From the NCBI GenBank assembly GCA_026874595.1, contig CM049309.1, positions 68,058,926 to 68,122,925 on the forward strand: 64,000 nt of DNA, given 5' to 3'. Shown in pieces: positions 34,331-48,090 of this stretch. Every line of letters begins with the position of its first letter. Position 1 is the first letter of the stretch. The notes under the pieces are model-generated. The model was not told the DNA's origin, searched no databases, and saw nothing but the letters and a program-made list of their open reading frames with translations. The DNA is from Sipunculus nudus. Lineage: Eukaryota; Annelida; Sipuncula; Golfingiida; Sipunculidae. A program made the position numbers and the translations under genes.

Positions 34331-37300
34331 GAAAAAACGCTCAGTACAGCACAGTCAACTTTGTTCGTCCAGGCAAATAACAAACTAAAATGGCAGTGCT
34401 GAACTACATCTTGTGTGACCTGCATTTTGTGGCTGTACATTTCTTACACCACATGTACCCATGTAACTGTGTGGTATTCAATATTCCCTACAAGAATTGG
34501 ATATTATAATTCTAATGCCTACCACATAAACTCACTTAGTAACTGTTTCTTTATCTGTCTGTTTATGTCGCTTGAAATCCTTTTAACTGCAACAGCATTT
34601 TCAAACAAATTAAAATGTAGGAAAATAATTTAAACTTCTTAATTTGATAACATTTCACAAGAACAGGTTGATGCAAATTGAAAAGGTCTAAAACTTTCAA
34701 GAATCTTTTCACAAAGTGAGTTGCAATTAACAAAATCATTCAAGGGACCACTATATTAGTCTTACGCCGGGAACTGTTTCTGAAGCATTTTGTGCAGTCC
34801 ATAGGGAGAGACTGGGGCTTGTTGTAAAAAAATGTCACTTGAAAGCACCAAATAGTCCAGCTGGAGGAAGAAAAAACATTCAGTTAGCACAGTCAAATTT
34901 GTATGTCTTAGCAGATAACAAACTAAAATGGCAGTGCCAAATTACATCTTGTGTGACCCCCATCTTGTGGCTGTACACTTCTTACACCCCACGTACCCAT
35001 GTTACTATGCGGTATTAAATATTCCCTGCAATAAATTGATATTATAATTCTAATGCCTACCACATAAACCCACTAAGGAACTGTTTTTTTGCCTGGTTTT
35101 CTTTATCACTTGAAAATCTCTTTACAGAAGAAGCATTTTCAAATAAATTGAAACGTAGGAAAATAATTTAAACTTCTTAATTTGATAACATTTCACAAGA
35201 ATGGGTTAATGCATATAGAAAAGGTCTTATACTTTCAAGAGTCTTTTCACAAAGTGAGTTGCAATTAACAAAATCATTCAAGGAACAACTATATTAGTCT
35301 TACGCCGGGAACTGTTTCTGAAGCATTTTGTGCAGTCCATAGGGAGAGACTGGGGCTTGTTGTAACAATTTTTACAATTATTTCTCTTTCTCATATTAAA
35401 CACAATCACACAGGTAAGCATAAGGCCTGTAGGCCTTGTAACAATTATGCCTCATTCTCATATAAAACTTATGAGAAGTGATAGCAGATAAGAATTCTGC
35501 CACCTCTGCCTTTTCTTGAGTTCTTCCACTAGTTCCACACTCGGCAGCAAATCTCTCACCATTGTCTGTGGGTCTGGATTGATTGGATCAACATGTCATT
35601 CATACTTTTTGATTGAAATGTCACTTGAAAGCACAAAATAGTCTTGCTGGAGGAAGAAAAACATTCAGTTAGCACAGTCAATACCGCATATTCTTCCACT
35701 AGTTCCACACTCGGCAGCAAATCTCTCACCATTGTCTGTAGGGTCTGGATTGATTGTATCAACGTGTCATTCAAACTGTTTTCTTGAAATGTCACTTGAA
35801 AGCACAAAATAGTCCTTGCTGGAGCAGGAAAAAACATTCAGTTAGCACAGTCAACTTTGTATGTCTTAGCAGTTAACAAACTAAAATGGCAGTGCCGAAT
35901 TACATCTTGGGTGACCCCCTTCTTGTGGCTGGACACTTCTAACACCCCACATACCCATGTTACTATGCAGTATTAAATATTCCCTACAAGAATTGGACAT
36001 TATAATTCTAATGCCTACCACATAAACTCACTTAGTAACTGTTTGTTTTCCTGTCTGTTTATGTCGCTTGAAATCCTTTTAACTGCAACAGCATTTTCAA
36101 ACAAATTAAAAAGTAGGAAAATAATTTAAACTTCTTCAGTTGATAACATTTCACAAGAACAGGTTAATGCAAATAGAAAAGGTCTTTAACTTTCAAGAAT
36201 CTTTTCACAAAGTGAGTTGCAATTAACAAATTCATTCAAGGGACCACTATATTAGTCTTACGCCTGGAACTGTTTCTGAAGCATTTTGTGCAGTCCATAG
36301 GGAGAGACTGGGGCTTGTTGTAACAATTTTTACAATTATTTCTCTTTCTCATATTAAACACAATCACACAGGTTAGCATTAGGCCTGTAGGCCTTGTTAC
36401 AGTTATGTCTCATTCTCATATAAAACACAAGATAACAGATAGCAAATAGAATTCTGCCACCTCTGCCTTTTCTTAAGTTCTTGCACTAGTTCCACACTCG
36501 GCAGCAAATCTCTCACCATTGTCTGTAGGGTCTGGATTGATTGGATCAACGTGTCATTCAAACTGTTTTCTTGAAATGTCACTTGAAAGCACAAAATAGT
36601 CCTTGCTGGAGCAGGAAAAAACATTCAGTTAGCACAGTCAACTTTGTATGTCTTAGCAGTTAACAAACTAAAATGGCAGTGCCGAATTACATCTTGGGTA
36701 ACCCCCTTCTTGTGGCTGGACACTTCTGACACCCCACATACCCATGTTACTATGCGGTATTAAATATTCCCTACAAGAATTGGATATTATAATTCTAATG
36801 CCTACCACATAAACTCACTTAGTAACTGTTTCTTTTCCTGTCTGTTTATGTCGCTTGAAATCCTTTTAACTGCAACAGCATTTTCAAACAAATTAAAACG
36901 TAGGAAAATAATTTAAACTTCTTAATTTGATAACATTTCACAAGAACAGGTTAATGCAAATAGAAAAGGTCTAAAACTTTCAAGAATCTTTTCACAAAGT
37001 GAGTTGCAATTAACAAATTCATTCAAGGGACCACTATATTAGTCTTACGCCGGGAACTGTTTCTGAAGCATTTTGTGCAGTCCATAGGGAGAGACTGGGG
37101 CTTGTTGTAACAATTTTTACAATTATTTCTCTTTCTCATATTAAACACAATCACACAGGTTAGCATGAGGCCTGTAGGCCTTTTTACAATTATGCCTCAT
37201 TCTCATATAAAACTTATGAGAAGTGATAGCAGATTAGAATTCTGCCACCTCTGCCTTTTCTTGAGTTCTTCTACTAGTTCCACCCTCGGCAGCAAATCTC

Positions 37301-39001
37301 TCACCATTGTCTGTAGGGTCTGGATTGATTGGATCAACGTGTCATTCAAACTGTTTTCTTGAAATGTCACTTGAAAGCACAAAATAGTCTTGCTGGAGGA
37401 AGAAAAAACATTCAGTTAGCACAGTCAACTTTGTATGTCTTAGCAGTTAACAAACTAAAATGGCAGTGCCGAATTACATCTTGTGTGACCCCCATCTTGT
37501 GGCTGTACACTTCTTACACCCCACATACCCATGTTACTATGCAGTATTAAATATTCCCTGCAATAAATTGATATTATAATTCTAATGCCTACCACATAAA
37601 CTCACTAAGGAACTGTTTTTTTGCCTGTTTTTCTATATCACTTGAAAATCTCTTTACAGAAGAAGCTTTTTCAAACAAATTGAAATGTAGGAAAATAATT
37701 TAAACTTCTTAATTTGATAAAATTTCACAAGAATGGGTTAATGCCTATAGAAAAGGTCTTATACTTTCAAGAATCTTTTCACAAAGTGAGTTGCAATTAA
37801 CAAAATCATTCAAGGGACCACTATATTAGTCTTGTGCCGGGAACTGTTTTTGAAGCATTTTGTGCAGTCCATAGGGAAGACCAGGGTTATTTGTAAAAAT
37901 TTTTACAATTATTTCTTTTTATCATGTAAAACACAATCACAGAGGTTCGCATTAGGCCTGTAGGCCTTGTTACAATTATGCCTCATTCTCATATAAAACT
38001 TATGAGAAGTGATAGCAGATTAGAATTCTGCCACCTGCATGTGCCTTTTCTTGAGTTCTTCCACTAGTTCCACACTCGGCAGTAAATCTCTCACCATTGT
38101 CTGTAGGGTCAGGATTGATTGGATCAATGTGTCATTCAAACTGTTTTCTTGAAATGTCACTTGAAAGCACAAAATAGTCTTGCTGGAGGAAGAAAAAACA
38201 TTCAGTTAGCACAGCCAACTTTGTATGTCTTAGCAGTAAACAAACTAAAATGGCAGTGCCGAATTACATCTTGTGTGACCCCCATCTTGTGGCTGTACAC
38301 TTCTTACACCCCACATACCCATGTTACTATGCAGTATTAAATATTCCCTGCAATAAATTGATATTATAATTCTAATGCCTACCACATAAACTCACTAAGG
38401 AACTGTTTTTTTGCCTGGTTTTCTTTATCACTTGAAAATCTCTTTACAGAAGAAGCATTTTCAAATAAATTGAAATGTAGGAAAATAATTTAAACTTCTT
38501 AATTTGATAACATTTCACAAGAATGGGTTAATGCATATAGATAAGGTCTTATACTTTCAAGAGTCTTTTCACAAAGTGAGTTGCAATTAACAAAATCATT
38601 TAAGGAACCACTATATTAGTCTTGTGCCGGGAACTGTTTCTGAAGCATTTTGTGCAGTCCATAGGGGGAGACTGGGGCTTGTTGTAACGATTTTTACAAT
38701 TATTTCTCTTTCTCATATTAAACAGAATCACACAGGTTAGCATTAGGCCTGTAGGCCTTGTTACAATTATGTCTCTTTCTTATATAAAACACAAGATAAC
38801 AGATAGCACATAGAATTCTGTCACCTCTGCCTTTTCTTGAGTTCTTCCACTAGTTCCACACTCGGCAGCAAATCTCTCACCACTGTCTGTAGGGTCTTGA
38901 TTGATTGGATCAACGTGTCATTCAAACTGTTTTCTTGAAATGTCACTTGAAAGCACAAAATAGTCCTTCCTGGAGCAGGAAAAAACATTCAGTTAGCACA
39001 T

Positions 39002-39238
39002 GATTCTTCAAAGTTTTAGACCTTTTCTATTTGCAATAACCTGTTCTTGTGAAATGGTATCAAATCAAGAAGTTTAAATTATTTTCCTACGTTTTAATTT
39101 GTTTGAAAATGCTGTTGCAGTTAAAAGGATTTCAAGCTACATAAACAGACAGGAAAAGAAACAGTTACTAAGTAAGTTTATGTGGTCGGCATTAGAATTA
39201 TAATGTCCAATTCTTGTAGGGAATATTTAATACCGCAT
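39002..39238 (-). repeat. Inverted piece of the monomer inside the array
   Basis: This segment is the reverse complement of the monomer part running from GCGGTATTAAATATTCCC to the CTTTCAAGAATC area (compare 36755-36985). Direct-orientation monomer resumes at ATTCTTGCACTAGTTCC, giving an enlarged 1187-bp unit. Confidence 0.9.
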
Positions 39239-41390
39239 ATTCTTGCACTAGTTCCACACTCGGCAGCAAATCTCTCACCATTGTCTGTAAGGTCAGGATT
39301 GATTGGATCAACGTGTCATTCAAACTGTTTTCTTGAAATGACACTTGAAAGCACAAAATTGTCCTTGCTGGAGCAGGAAAAAACATTCAGTTAGCACAGT
39401 CAACTTTGTATGTCTTAGCAGTTAACAAACTAAAATGGCAGTGCCGAATTACATCTTGGGTGACCCCCTTCTTGTGGCTGGACACTTCTTACACCCCACA
39501 TACCCATGTTACTATGCAGTATTAAATATTCCCTACAAGAATTGGATATTATAATTCTAATGCCTACCACATAAACTCACTAAGGAACTGTTTTTTGGCC
39601 TGTTTTTCTATATCACTTGAAAATCTCTTTACTGAAGAAGCTCTTTCAAACAAATTGAAATGTAGGAAAATAATTTAAACTTCTTAATTTGATAACATTT
39701 CACAAGAATGGGTTAATGCATATAGAAAAGGTCTTATACTTTCAAGATTTTTTTTTCACAAAGTGAGTTGCAATTAACAAAATCATTCAAGGGACCACTA
39801 TATTAGTCTTGTGCCGGGAACTGTTTCTGAAGCATTTTGTGCCGTCCATAGGGGGAGACCGGGGCTTGTTGTAACGATTTTTACAATCATTTCTTTTTCT
39901 CATGTAAAACACAATCACACAGGTTAGCATGAGGCCTGTAGGCCTTGTTACAATTATGCCTCATTCTCATATAAAACTTATGATAAGTGATAGCAGATTA
40001 GAATTCTGCCACCTCTGCCTTTTCTTGAGTTCTTCCACTAGTTCCACCCTCGGCAGCAAATCTCACCATTGTCTGTAGGGTCTGGATTGATTGGATCAAC
40101 GTGTCATTCAAACTGTTTTCTTGAAATGTCTCTTGAAAGCACAAAATAGTCTTGCTGGAGGAAGAAAAAACATTCAGTTAGCACAGTCAACTTTGTATGT
40201 CTTAGCAGTTAACAAACTAAAATGGCACTGCCGAATTACATCTTGTGTGACCCCCATCTTGTGGCTGTACACTTCTTACACCCCACATACCCATGTTACT
40301 ATGCAGTATTAAATATTCCCTGCAATAAATTGATATTATAATTCTAATGCCTACCACATAAACTCACTAAGGAACTTGTTTTTTTGCCTGTCTTTCTATG
40401 TCACTTGAAAATCTCTTTACAGAAGAAGCATTTTGAAACAAATTGAAACGTAGGAAAATAATTTAAACTTCTTAATTTGATAACATTTCACAAGATTGGG
40501 TTAATGCATATAGAAAAGGTTTTATGCTTTCAAGAGTCTTTTCACAAAGTGAGTTGCAATTAACAAAATCATTCAAGGGACCACTATATTAGTCTTGTGC
40601 CAGGAACTGTTTCTGAAGCATTTTGTGCTGTCCATAGGGGGAGACTGGGGCTTGTTGTAACGATTTTTACAATTATTTCTTTTTCTCATGTAAAACACAA
40701 TCACACAGGTTCGCATTAGGCCTGTAGGCCTTGTTACAATTATGTCTCTTTCTCATATAAAACACAAGATAACAGATAGCACATAGAATTCTGCCACCTC
40801 TGCCTTTTCTTGAGTTCTTCCACTAGTTCCACCCTCGGCAGCAAATCTCTCACCATTGTCTGTAGGGTCTGGATTGATTCTATCAACGTGTCATTCAAAC
40901 TGTTTTCTTGAAATGTCACTTGAAAGCACAAAATAGTCCTTGCTGGAGCAGGAAAAAACATTCAGTTAGCACAGTCAACTTTGTATGTCTTAGCAGTTAA
41001 CAAACTAAATTGGCAGTGCCAAATTACATCTTGTGTGACCCCCTTCTTGTGGCTGTACACTTCTTACACCCCACATACCCATGTTACTATGCGGTATTAA
41101 ATATTCCCTGCAATAAATTGATATTATAATTCTAATGCCTACAACATAAACTCACTAAGGAACTGTTTTTTTTCCTGTTTTTCTATATCACTTGAAAATC
41201 TCTTTACAGAAGAAGCTTTTTCAAACAAATTGAAACGTAGGAAAATAATTTAAACTTCTTAATTTGATAACATTTCACAAGAATGGGTTAATGCATATAG
41301 AAAAGGTCTTATACTTTCAAGAGTCTTTTCACAAAGTGAGTTGCAATTAACAAAATCATTCAAGGGACCACTATATTAGTCTTGTGCCGG

Positions 41391-44300
41391 GAACTGTTTC
41401 TGAAGCATTTTGTGCTGTCCATAGGGGGAGACTGGGGCTTGTTGTAACGATTTTTACAATTATTTCTTTTTCTCATGTAAAACACAATCACACAGGTTCG
41501 CATTAGGCCTGTAGGCCTTGTTACAATTATGTCTCTTTCTCATATAAAACACAAGATAACAGATAGCACATAGAATTCTGCCACCTCTGCCTTTTCTTGA
41601 GTTCTTCCACTAGTTCCACACTCGGCAGCAAATCTCTCACCATTGTCTGTAGGGTCTGGATTGATTCTATCAACGTGTCATTCAAACTGTTTTCTTGAAA
41701 TGTCACTTGAAAGCACAAAATAGTCCTTGCTGGAGCAGGAAAAAACATTCAGTTAGCACAGTCAACTTTGTATGTCTTAGCAGTTAACAAACTAAATTGG
41801 CAGTGCCAAATTACATCTTGTGTGACCCCCTTCTTGTGGCTGTACACTTCTTACACCCCACATACCCATGTTACTATGCGGTATTAAATATTCCCTGCAA
41901 TAAATTGATATTATAATTCTAATGCGTACCACATAAACTCACTAAGGAACTGTTTTTTTTCCTGTTTTTCTATATCACTTGAAAATCTCTTTACAGAAGA
42001 AGCTTTTTCAAACAAATTGAAATGTAGGAAAATAATTTAAACTTCTTGATTTGATAACATTTCACAAGAATGGGTTAATGCATATAGAAAAGGTCTTATA
42101 CTTTCAAGAGTCTTTTCACAAAGTGAGTTGCAATTAACAAAATCATTCAAGGGACCACTATATTAGTCTTGTGCCGGGAACTGTTTCTGAAGCATTTTGT
42201 GCAGTCCATAGGGGGAGACCGGGGCTTGTTGTACAATTGTTACAATCATTTCTTTTTCTCATGTAAAACACAATCACACAGGTTAGCATGAGGCCTGTAG
42301 GCCTTGTTACAATTATGCCTCATTCTCATATAAAACTTATGATAAGTGATAGCAGATTAGAATTCTGCCACCTCTGCCTTTTCTTGAGTTCTTCCACTAG
42401 TTCCACCCTCGGCAGCAAATCTCACCATTGTCTGTAGGGTCTGGATTGATTGGATCAACGTGTCATTCAAACTGTTTTCTTGAAATGTCTCTTGAAAGCA
42501 CAAAATAGTCTTGCTGGAGGAAGAAAAAACATTCAGTTAGCACAGTCAACTTTGTATGTCTTAGCAGTTAACAAACTAAAATGGCACTGCCGAATTACAT
42601 CTTGTGTGACCCCCATCTTGTGGCTGTACACTTCTTACACCCCACATACCCATGTTACTATGCGGTATTAAATATTCCCTGCAATAAATTGATATTATAA
42701 TTCTAATGCGTACCACATAAACTCACTAAGGAACTGTTTTTTTTCCTGTTTTTCTATATCACTTGAAAATCTCTTTACAGAAGAAGCTTTTTCAAACAAA
42801 TTGAAATGTAGGAAAATAATTTAAACTTCTTGATTTGATAACATTTCACAAGAATGGGTTAATGCATATAGAAAAGGTCTTATACTTTCAAGAGTCTTTT
42901 CACAAAGTGAGTTGCAATTAACAAAATCATTCAAGGGACCACTATATTAGTCTTGTGCCGGGAACTGTTTCTGAAGCATTTTGTGCAGTTCATAGGGGGA
43001 GACCGGGGTTTGTTGTAACGATTGTTACAATCATTTCTTTTTCTCATGTAAAACACAATCACACAGGTTAGCATGAGGCCTGTAGGCCTTGTTACAATTA
43101 TGCCTCATTCTCATATAAAACTTATGATAAGTGATAGCAGATTAGAATTCTGCCACCTCTGCCTTTTCTTGAGTTCTTCCACTAGTTCCACCCTCGGCAG
43201 CAAATCTCACCATTGTCTGTAGGGTCTGGATTGATTGGATCAACGTGTCATTCAAACTGTTTTCTTGAAATGTCTCTTGAAAGCACAAAATAGTCCTTGT
43301 TGGAGCAGGAAAAAACATTCAGTTAGCACAGTCAACTTTGTATGTCTTAGCAGTTAACAAACTAAAATGGCACTGCCGAATTACATCTTGTGTGACCCCC
43401 ATCTTGTGGCTGTACACTTCTTACACCCCACATACCCATGTTACTATGCGGTATTAAATATTCCCTGCAATAAATTGATATTATAATTCTAATGCCTACC
43501 ACATAAACTCACTAAGGAACTTGTTTTTTTGCCTGTCTTTCTATGTCACTTGAAAATCTCTTTACAGAAGAAGCATTTTGAAACAAATTGAAACGTAGGA
43601 AAATAATTTAAAGTTCTTAATTTGATAACATTTCACAAGAATGGGTTAATGCATATAGAAAAGGTCTTATACTTTCAAGAGTCTTTTCACAAAGTGAGTT
43701 GCAATTAACAAAATCATTCAAGGGACCACTATATTAGTCTTGTGCCGGAAACTGTTTCTGAAGCATTTTGTGCTGTCCATAGGGGGAGACTGGGGCTTGT
43801 TGTAACGATTTTTACAATTATTTCTTTTTCTCATGTAAAACACAATCACACAGGTTCGCATTAGGCCTGTAGGCCTTGTTACAATTATGTCTCTTTCTCA
43901 TATAAAACACAAGATAACAGATAGCACATAGAATTCTGCCACCTCTGCCTTTTCTTGAGTTCTTCCACTAGTTCCACCCTCGGCAGCAAATCTCTCACCA
44001 TTGTCTGTAGGGTCTGGATTGATTCTATCAACGTGTCATTCAAACTGTTCTCTTGAAATGTCACTTGAAAGCACAAAATAGTCCTTGCTGGAGCAGGAAA
44101 AAACATTCAGTTAGCACAGTCAACTTTGTATGTCTTAGCAGTTAACAAACTAAATTGGCAGTGCCAAATTACATCTTGTGTGACCCCCTTCTTGTGGCTG
44201 TACACTTCTTACACCCCACATACCCATGTTACTATGCGGTATTAAATATTCCCTGCAATAAATTGATATTATAATTCTAATGCCTACAACATAAACTCAC

Positions 44301-47300
44301 TAAGGAACTGTTTTTTTTCCTGTTTTTCTATATCACTTGAAAATCTCTTTACAGAAGAAGCTCTTTCAAACAAATTGAAATGTAGGAAAATAATTTAAAC
44401 TTCTTGATTTGATAACATTTCACAAGAATGGGTTAATGCATATAGAAAAGGTCTTATACTTTCAAGATTTTTTTCACAAAGTGAGTTGCAATTAACAAAA
44501 TCATTCAAGGGACCACTATATTAGTCTTGTGCCGGGAACTGTTTCTGAAGCATTTTGTGCAGTCCATAGGGGGAGACCGGGGCTTGTTGTAACGATTGTT
44601 ACAATCATTTCTTTTTCTCATGTAAAACACAATCACACAGGTTAGCACGAGGCCTGTAGGCCTTGTTACAATTATGCCTCATTCTCATATAAAACTTATG
44701 ATAAGTGATAGCAGATTAGAATTCTGCCACATCGCCTTTTCTTGAGTTCTTCCACTAGTTCCACCCTCGGCAGCAAATCTCACCATTGTCTGTAGGGTCT
44801 GGATTGATTGGATCAACGTGTCATTCAAACTTTTTTCTTGAAATGTCTCTTGAAAGCACAAAATGGTCTTGCTGGAGGAAGAAAAAACATTCAGTTAGCA
44901 CAGTCAACTTTGTATGTCTTAGCAGTTAACAAACTAAAATGGCACTGCCGAATTACATCTTGTGTGACCCCCATCTTGTGGCTGTACACTTCTTACACCC
45001 CACATACCCATGTTACTATGCGGTATTAAATGTTCCCTGCAATAAATTGATATTATAATTCTAATGCCTACCACATAAACTCACTAAGGAACTTGTTTTT
45101 TTGCCTGTCTTTCTATGTCACTTGAAAATCTCTTTACAGAAGAAGCATTTTGAAAAAAATTGAAATGTAGGAAAAAAATTTAAACTTCTTGATTTGATAA
45201 CATTTCACAAGAATGGGTTAATGCATATAGAAAAGGTCTTATACTTTCAAGAGTCTTTTCACAAAGTGAGTTGCAATTTACAAAATCATTCAAGGGACCA
45301 CTATATTAGTCTTGTGCCGGGAACTGTTTCTGAAGCATTTTGTGCAGTCCATAGGGGGAGACCGGGGCTTGTTGTAACGATTGTTACAATCATTTCTTTT
45401 TCTCATGTAAAACACAATCACACAGGTTAGCATGAGGCCTGTAGGCCTTGTTACAATTATGCCTCATTCTCATTTAAAACTTATGATAAGTGATAGCAGA
45501 TTAGAATTCTGCCACCTCTGCCTTTTCTTGAGTTCTTCCACTAGTTCCACCCTCGGCAGCAAATCTCACCATTGTCTGTAGGGTCTGGATTGATTGGATC
45601 AACGTGTCATTCAAACTGTTTTCTTGAAATGTCTCTTGAAAGCACAAAATAGTCTTGCTGGAGGAAGAAAAAACATTCAGTTAGCACAGTCAACTTTGTA
45701 TGTCTTAGCAGTTAACAAACTAAAATGGCACTGCCGAATTACATCTTGTGTGACCCCCATCTTGTGGCTGTACACTTCTTACACCCCACATACCCATGTT
45801 ACTATGCGGTATTAAATATTCCCTGCAATAAATTGATATTATAATTCTAATGCCTACAACATAAACTCACTAAGGAACTGTTTTTTTTCCTGTTTTTCTA
45901 TATCACTTGAAAATCTCTTTACAGAAGAAGCTTTTTCAAACAAATTGAAACGTAGGAAAATAATTTAAACTTCTTAATTTGATAACATTTCACAAGAATG
46001 GGTTAATGCATATAGAAAAGGTCTTATACTTTCAAGAGTCTTTTCACAAAGTGAGTTGCAATTAACAAAATCATTCAAGGGACCACTATATTAGTCTTGT
46101 GCCGGGAACTGTTTCTGAAGCATTTTGTGCTGTCCATAGGGGGAGACTGGGGCTTGTTGTAACGATTTTTACAATTATTTCTTTTTCTCATGTAAAACAC
46201 AATCACACAGGTTCGCATTAGGCCTGTAGGCCTTGTTACAATTATGTCTCTTTCTCATATAAAACACAAGATAACAGATAGCACATAGAATTCTGCCACC
46301 TCTGCCTTTTCTTGAGTTCTTCCACTAGTTCCACACTCGGCAGCAAATCTCTCACCATTGTCTGTAGGGTCTGGATTGATTCTATCAACGTGTCATTCAA
46401 ACTGTTTTCTTGAAATGTCACTTGAAAGCACAAAATAGTCCTTGCTGGAGAAGGAAAAAACATTCAGTTAGCACAGTCAACTTTGTATGTCTTAGCAGTT
46501 AACAAACTAAATTGGCAGTGCCAAATTACATCTTGTGTGACCCCCTTCTTGTGGCTGTACACTTCTTACACCCCACATACCCATGTTACTATGCGGTATT
46601 AAATATTCCCTGCAATAAATTGATATTATAATTCTAATGCCTACAACATAAACTCACTAAGGAACTGTTTTTTTGCCTGTTTTTCTATATCACTTGAAAA
46701 TCTCTTTACAGAAGAAGCTTTTTCAAACAAATTGAAATGTAGGAAAATAATTTAAACTTCTTGATTTGATAACATTTCACAAGAATGGGTTAATGCATAT
46801 AGAAAAGGTCTTATACTTTCAAGAGTCTTTTCACAAAGTGAGTTGCAATTAACAAAATCATTCAAGGGACCACTATATTAGTCTTGTGCCGGGAACTGTT
46901 TCTGAAGCATTTTGTGCAGTCCATAGGGGGAGACCGGGGCTTGTTGTACAATTGTTACAATCATTTCTTTTTCTCATGTAAAACACAATCACACAGGTTA
47001 GCATGAGGCCTGTAGGCCTTGTTACAATTATGCCTCATTCTCATATAAAACTTATGATAAGTGATAGCAGATTAGAATTCTGCCACCTCTGCCTTTTCTT
47101 GAGTTCTTCCACTAGTTCCACCCTCGGCAGCAAATCTCACCATTGTCTGTAGGGTCTGGATTGATTGGATCAACGTGTCATTCAAACTGTTTTCTTGAAA
47201 TGTCTCTTGAAAGCACAAAATAGTCTTGCTGGAGGAAGAAAAAACATTCAGTTAGCACAGTCAACTTTGTATGTCTTAGCAGTTAACAAACTAAAATGGC

Positions 47301-47677
47301 ACTGCCGAATTACATCTTGTGTGACCCCCATCTTGTGGCTGTACACTTCTTACACCCCACATACCCATGTTACTATGCGGTATTAAATATTCCCTGCAAT
47401 AAATTGATATTATAATTCTAATGCCTACCACATAAACTCACTGAGGAACTGTTTTTTCGCCTGTCTTTCTATGTCACTTAAAAATTTCTTTACAGAAGAA
47501 GCATTTTGAAACAAATTGAAACGTAGGAAAATAATTTAAAGTTCTTAATTTGATAACATTTCACAAGAATGGGTTAATGCATATAGAAAAGGTCTTATAC
47601 TTTCAAGAGTCTTTTCACAAAGTGAGTTGCAATTAACAAAATCATTCAACGGACCACTATATTAGTCTTGTGCCGGG
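41391..47677. repeat. Trimeric higher-order repeat, about 2358 bp
   Basis: Two monomer variants differ in the segment after the GGCCTGTAGGCC motif. A units read CACAAGATAACAGATAGCA; B units read CTTATGATAAGTGATAGCAG. From 41391 the order is A B B A B B A B A. Equivalent variant positions are spaced 2357-2359 bp, for example 41527/43885/46242 and 42450/44808/47165. To the left the order is A B B A B A (36267-41390). Confidence 0.88.
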
Positions 47678-48090
47678 AACTGTTTCTGAAGCATTTTGTG
47701 CAGTCCATAGGGGGAGACCGGGGCTTGTAAGGATTTTTACAATTATTTCTATTTCTCATGTAAAACACAACACACAGGTTCACATTAGGCCTGTAGGCCT
47801 TGTTACAATAATGTCTCTTTCTCATATAAAACACAAGATAACAGATAGCACATAGAATTCTGCCACCTCTGCCTTTTCTTGAGTTCTTCCACTAGTTCCA
47901 CACTCGGCAGCAAATCTCTCACCATAATATAGAAAATAGAAAAGGTCTAAAACTTTCAAGAATCTTTTCACAAAGTTTGTTGCAATTAACAAAATCATTC
48001 AAGGGACCACTATATTAGTCCTATGCCGGGAACTGTTTCTGAAGCATTTTGTGCAGTCCATAAGGAGAGACTGGGGCTTGTTGTAATAAT
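47645..48090. repeat. Right edge of the satellite array
   Basis: The last complete unit is followed by a deletion joint (CTCACCAT|AATATAGAAAATAG at about 47925), a 353-bp partial unit, and then an F2 element at 48090 inserted in the monomer's T run (TTGTAA.AA|TTTTT). Confidence 0.8.

Larger units (their letters stand above)
34170..48090. repeat. Satellite array, monomer about 786 bp, 18 anchor copies
   Basis: The anchor GAACTGTTTCTGAAGCATTT recurs at 34771, 35309, 36267, 37054, 37841, 38631, 39818, 40604, 41391, 42178, 42962, 43749, 44536, 45321, 46106, 46893, 47677 and 48030. The usual spacing is 784-790. Exceptions are a 538-bp deleted unit, 958- and 1187-bp enlarged units and a 353-bp terminal unit. 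Units in 40-47.7 kb are nearly identical, while those at 34-36 kb are more diverged, as expected at a satellite edge. Short open frames on both strands repeat with the monomer and have no start context or family. One of them (minus strand, QTLQTMVRDLLPSVEL) resembles the adjacent gag fragment. Confidence 0.95.

Noticed and set aside
35556-47386. Repeated 73-codon frames on both strands of the satellite (MFFPAPARTILCFQ.. and MDQRVIQTVFLKC..)
   Set aside because: They overlap each other on opposite strands and recur with the monomer. I keep only the minus-strand gag-like stretch as a relic, not as a gene family.
34170-48090. CRISPR-like array
   Set aside because: The repeat unit is about 786 bp with no short repeat/spacer alternation, and the DNA is eukaryotic.
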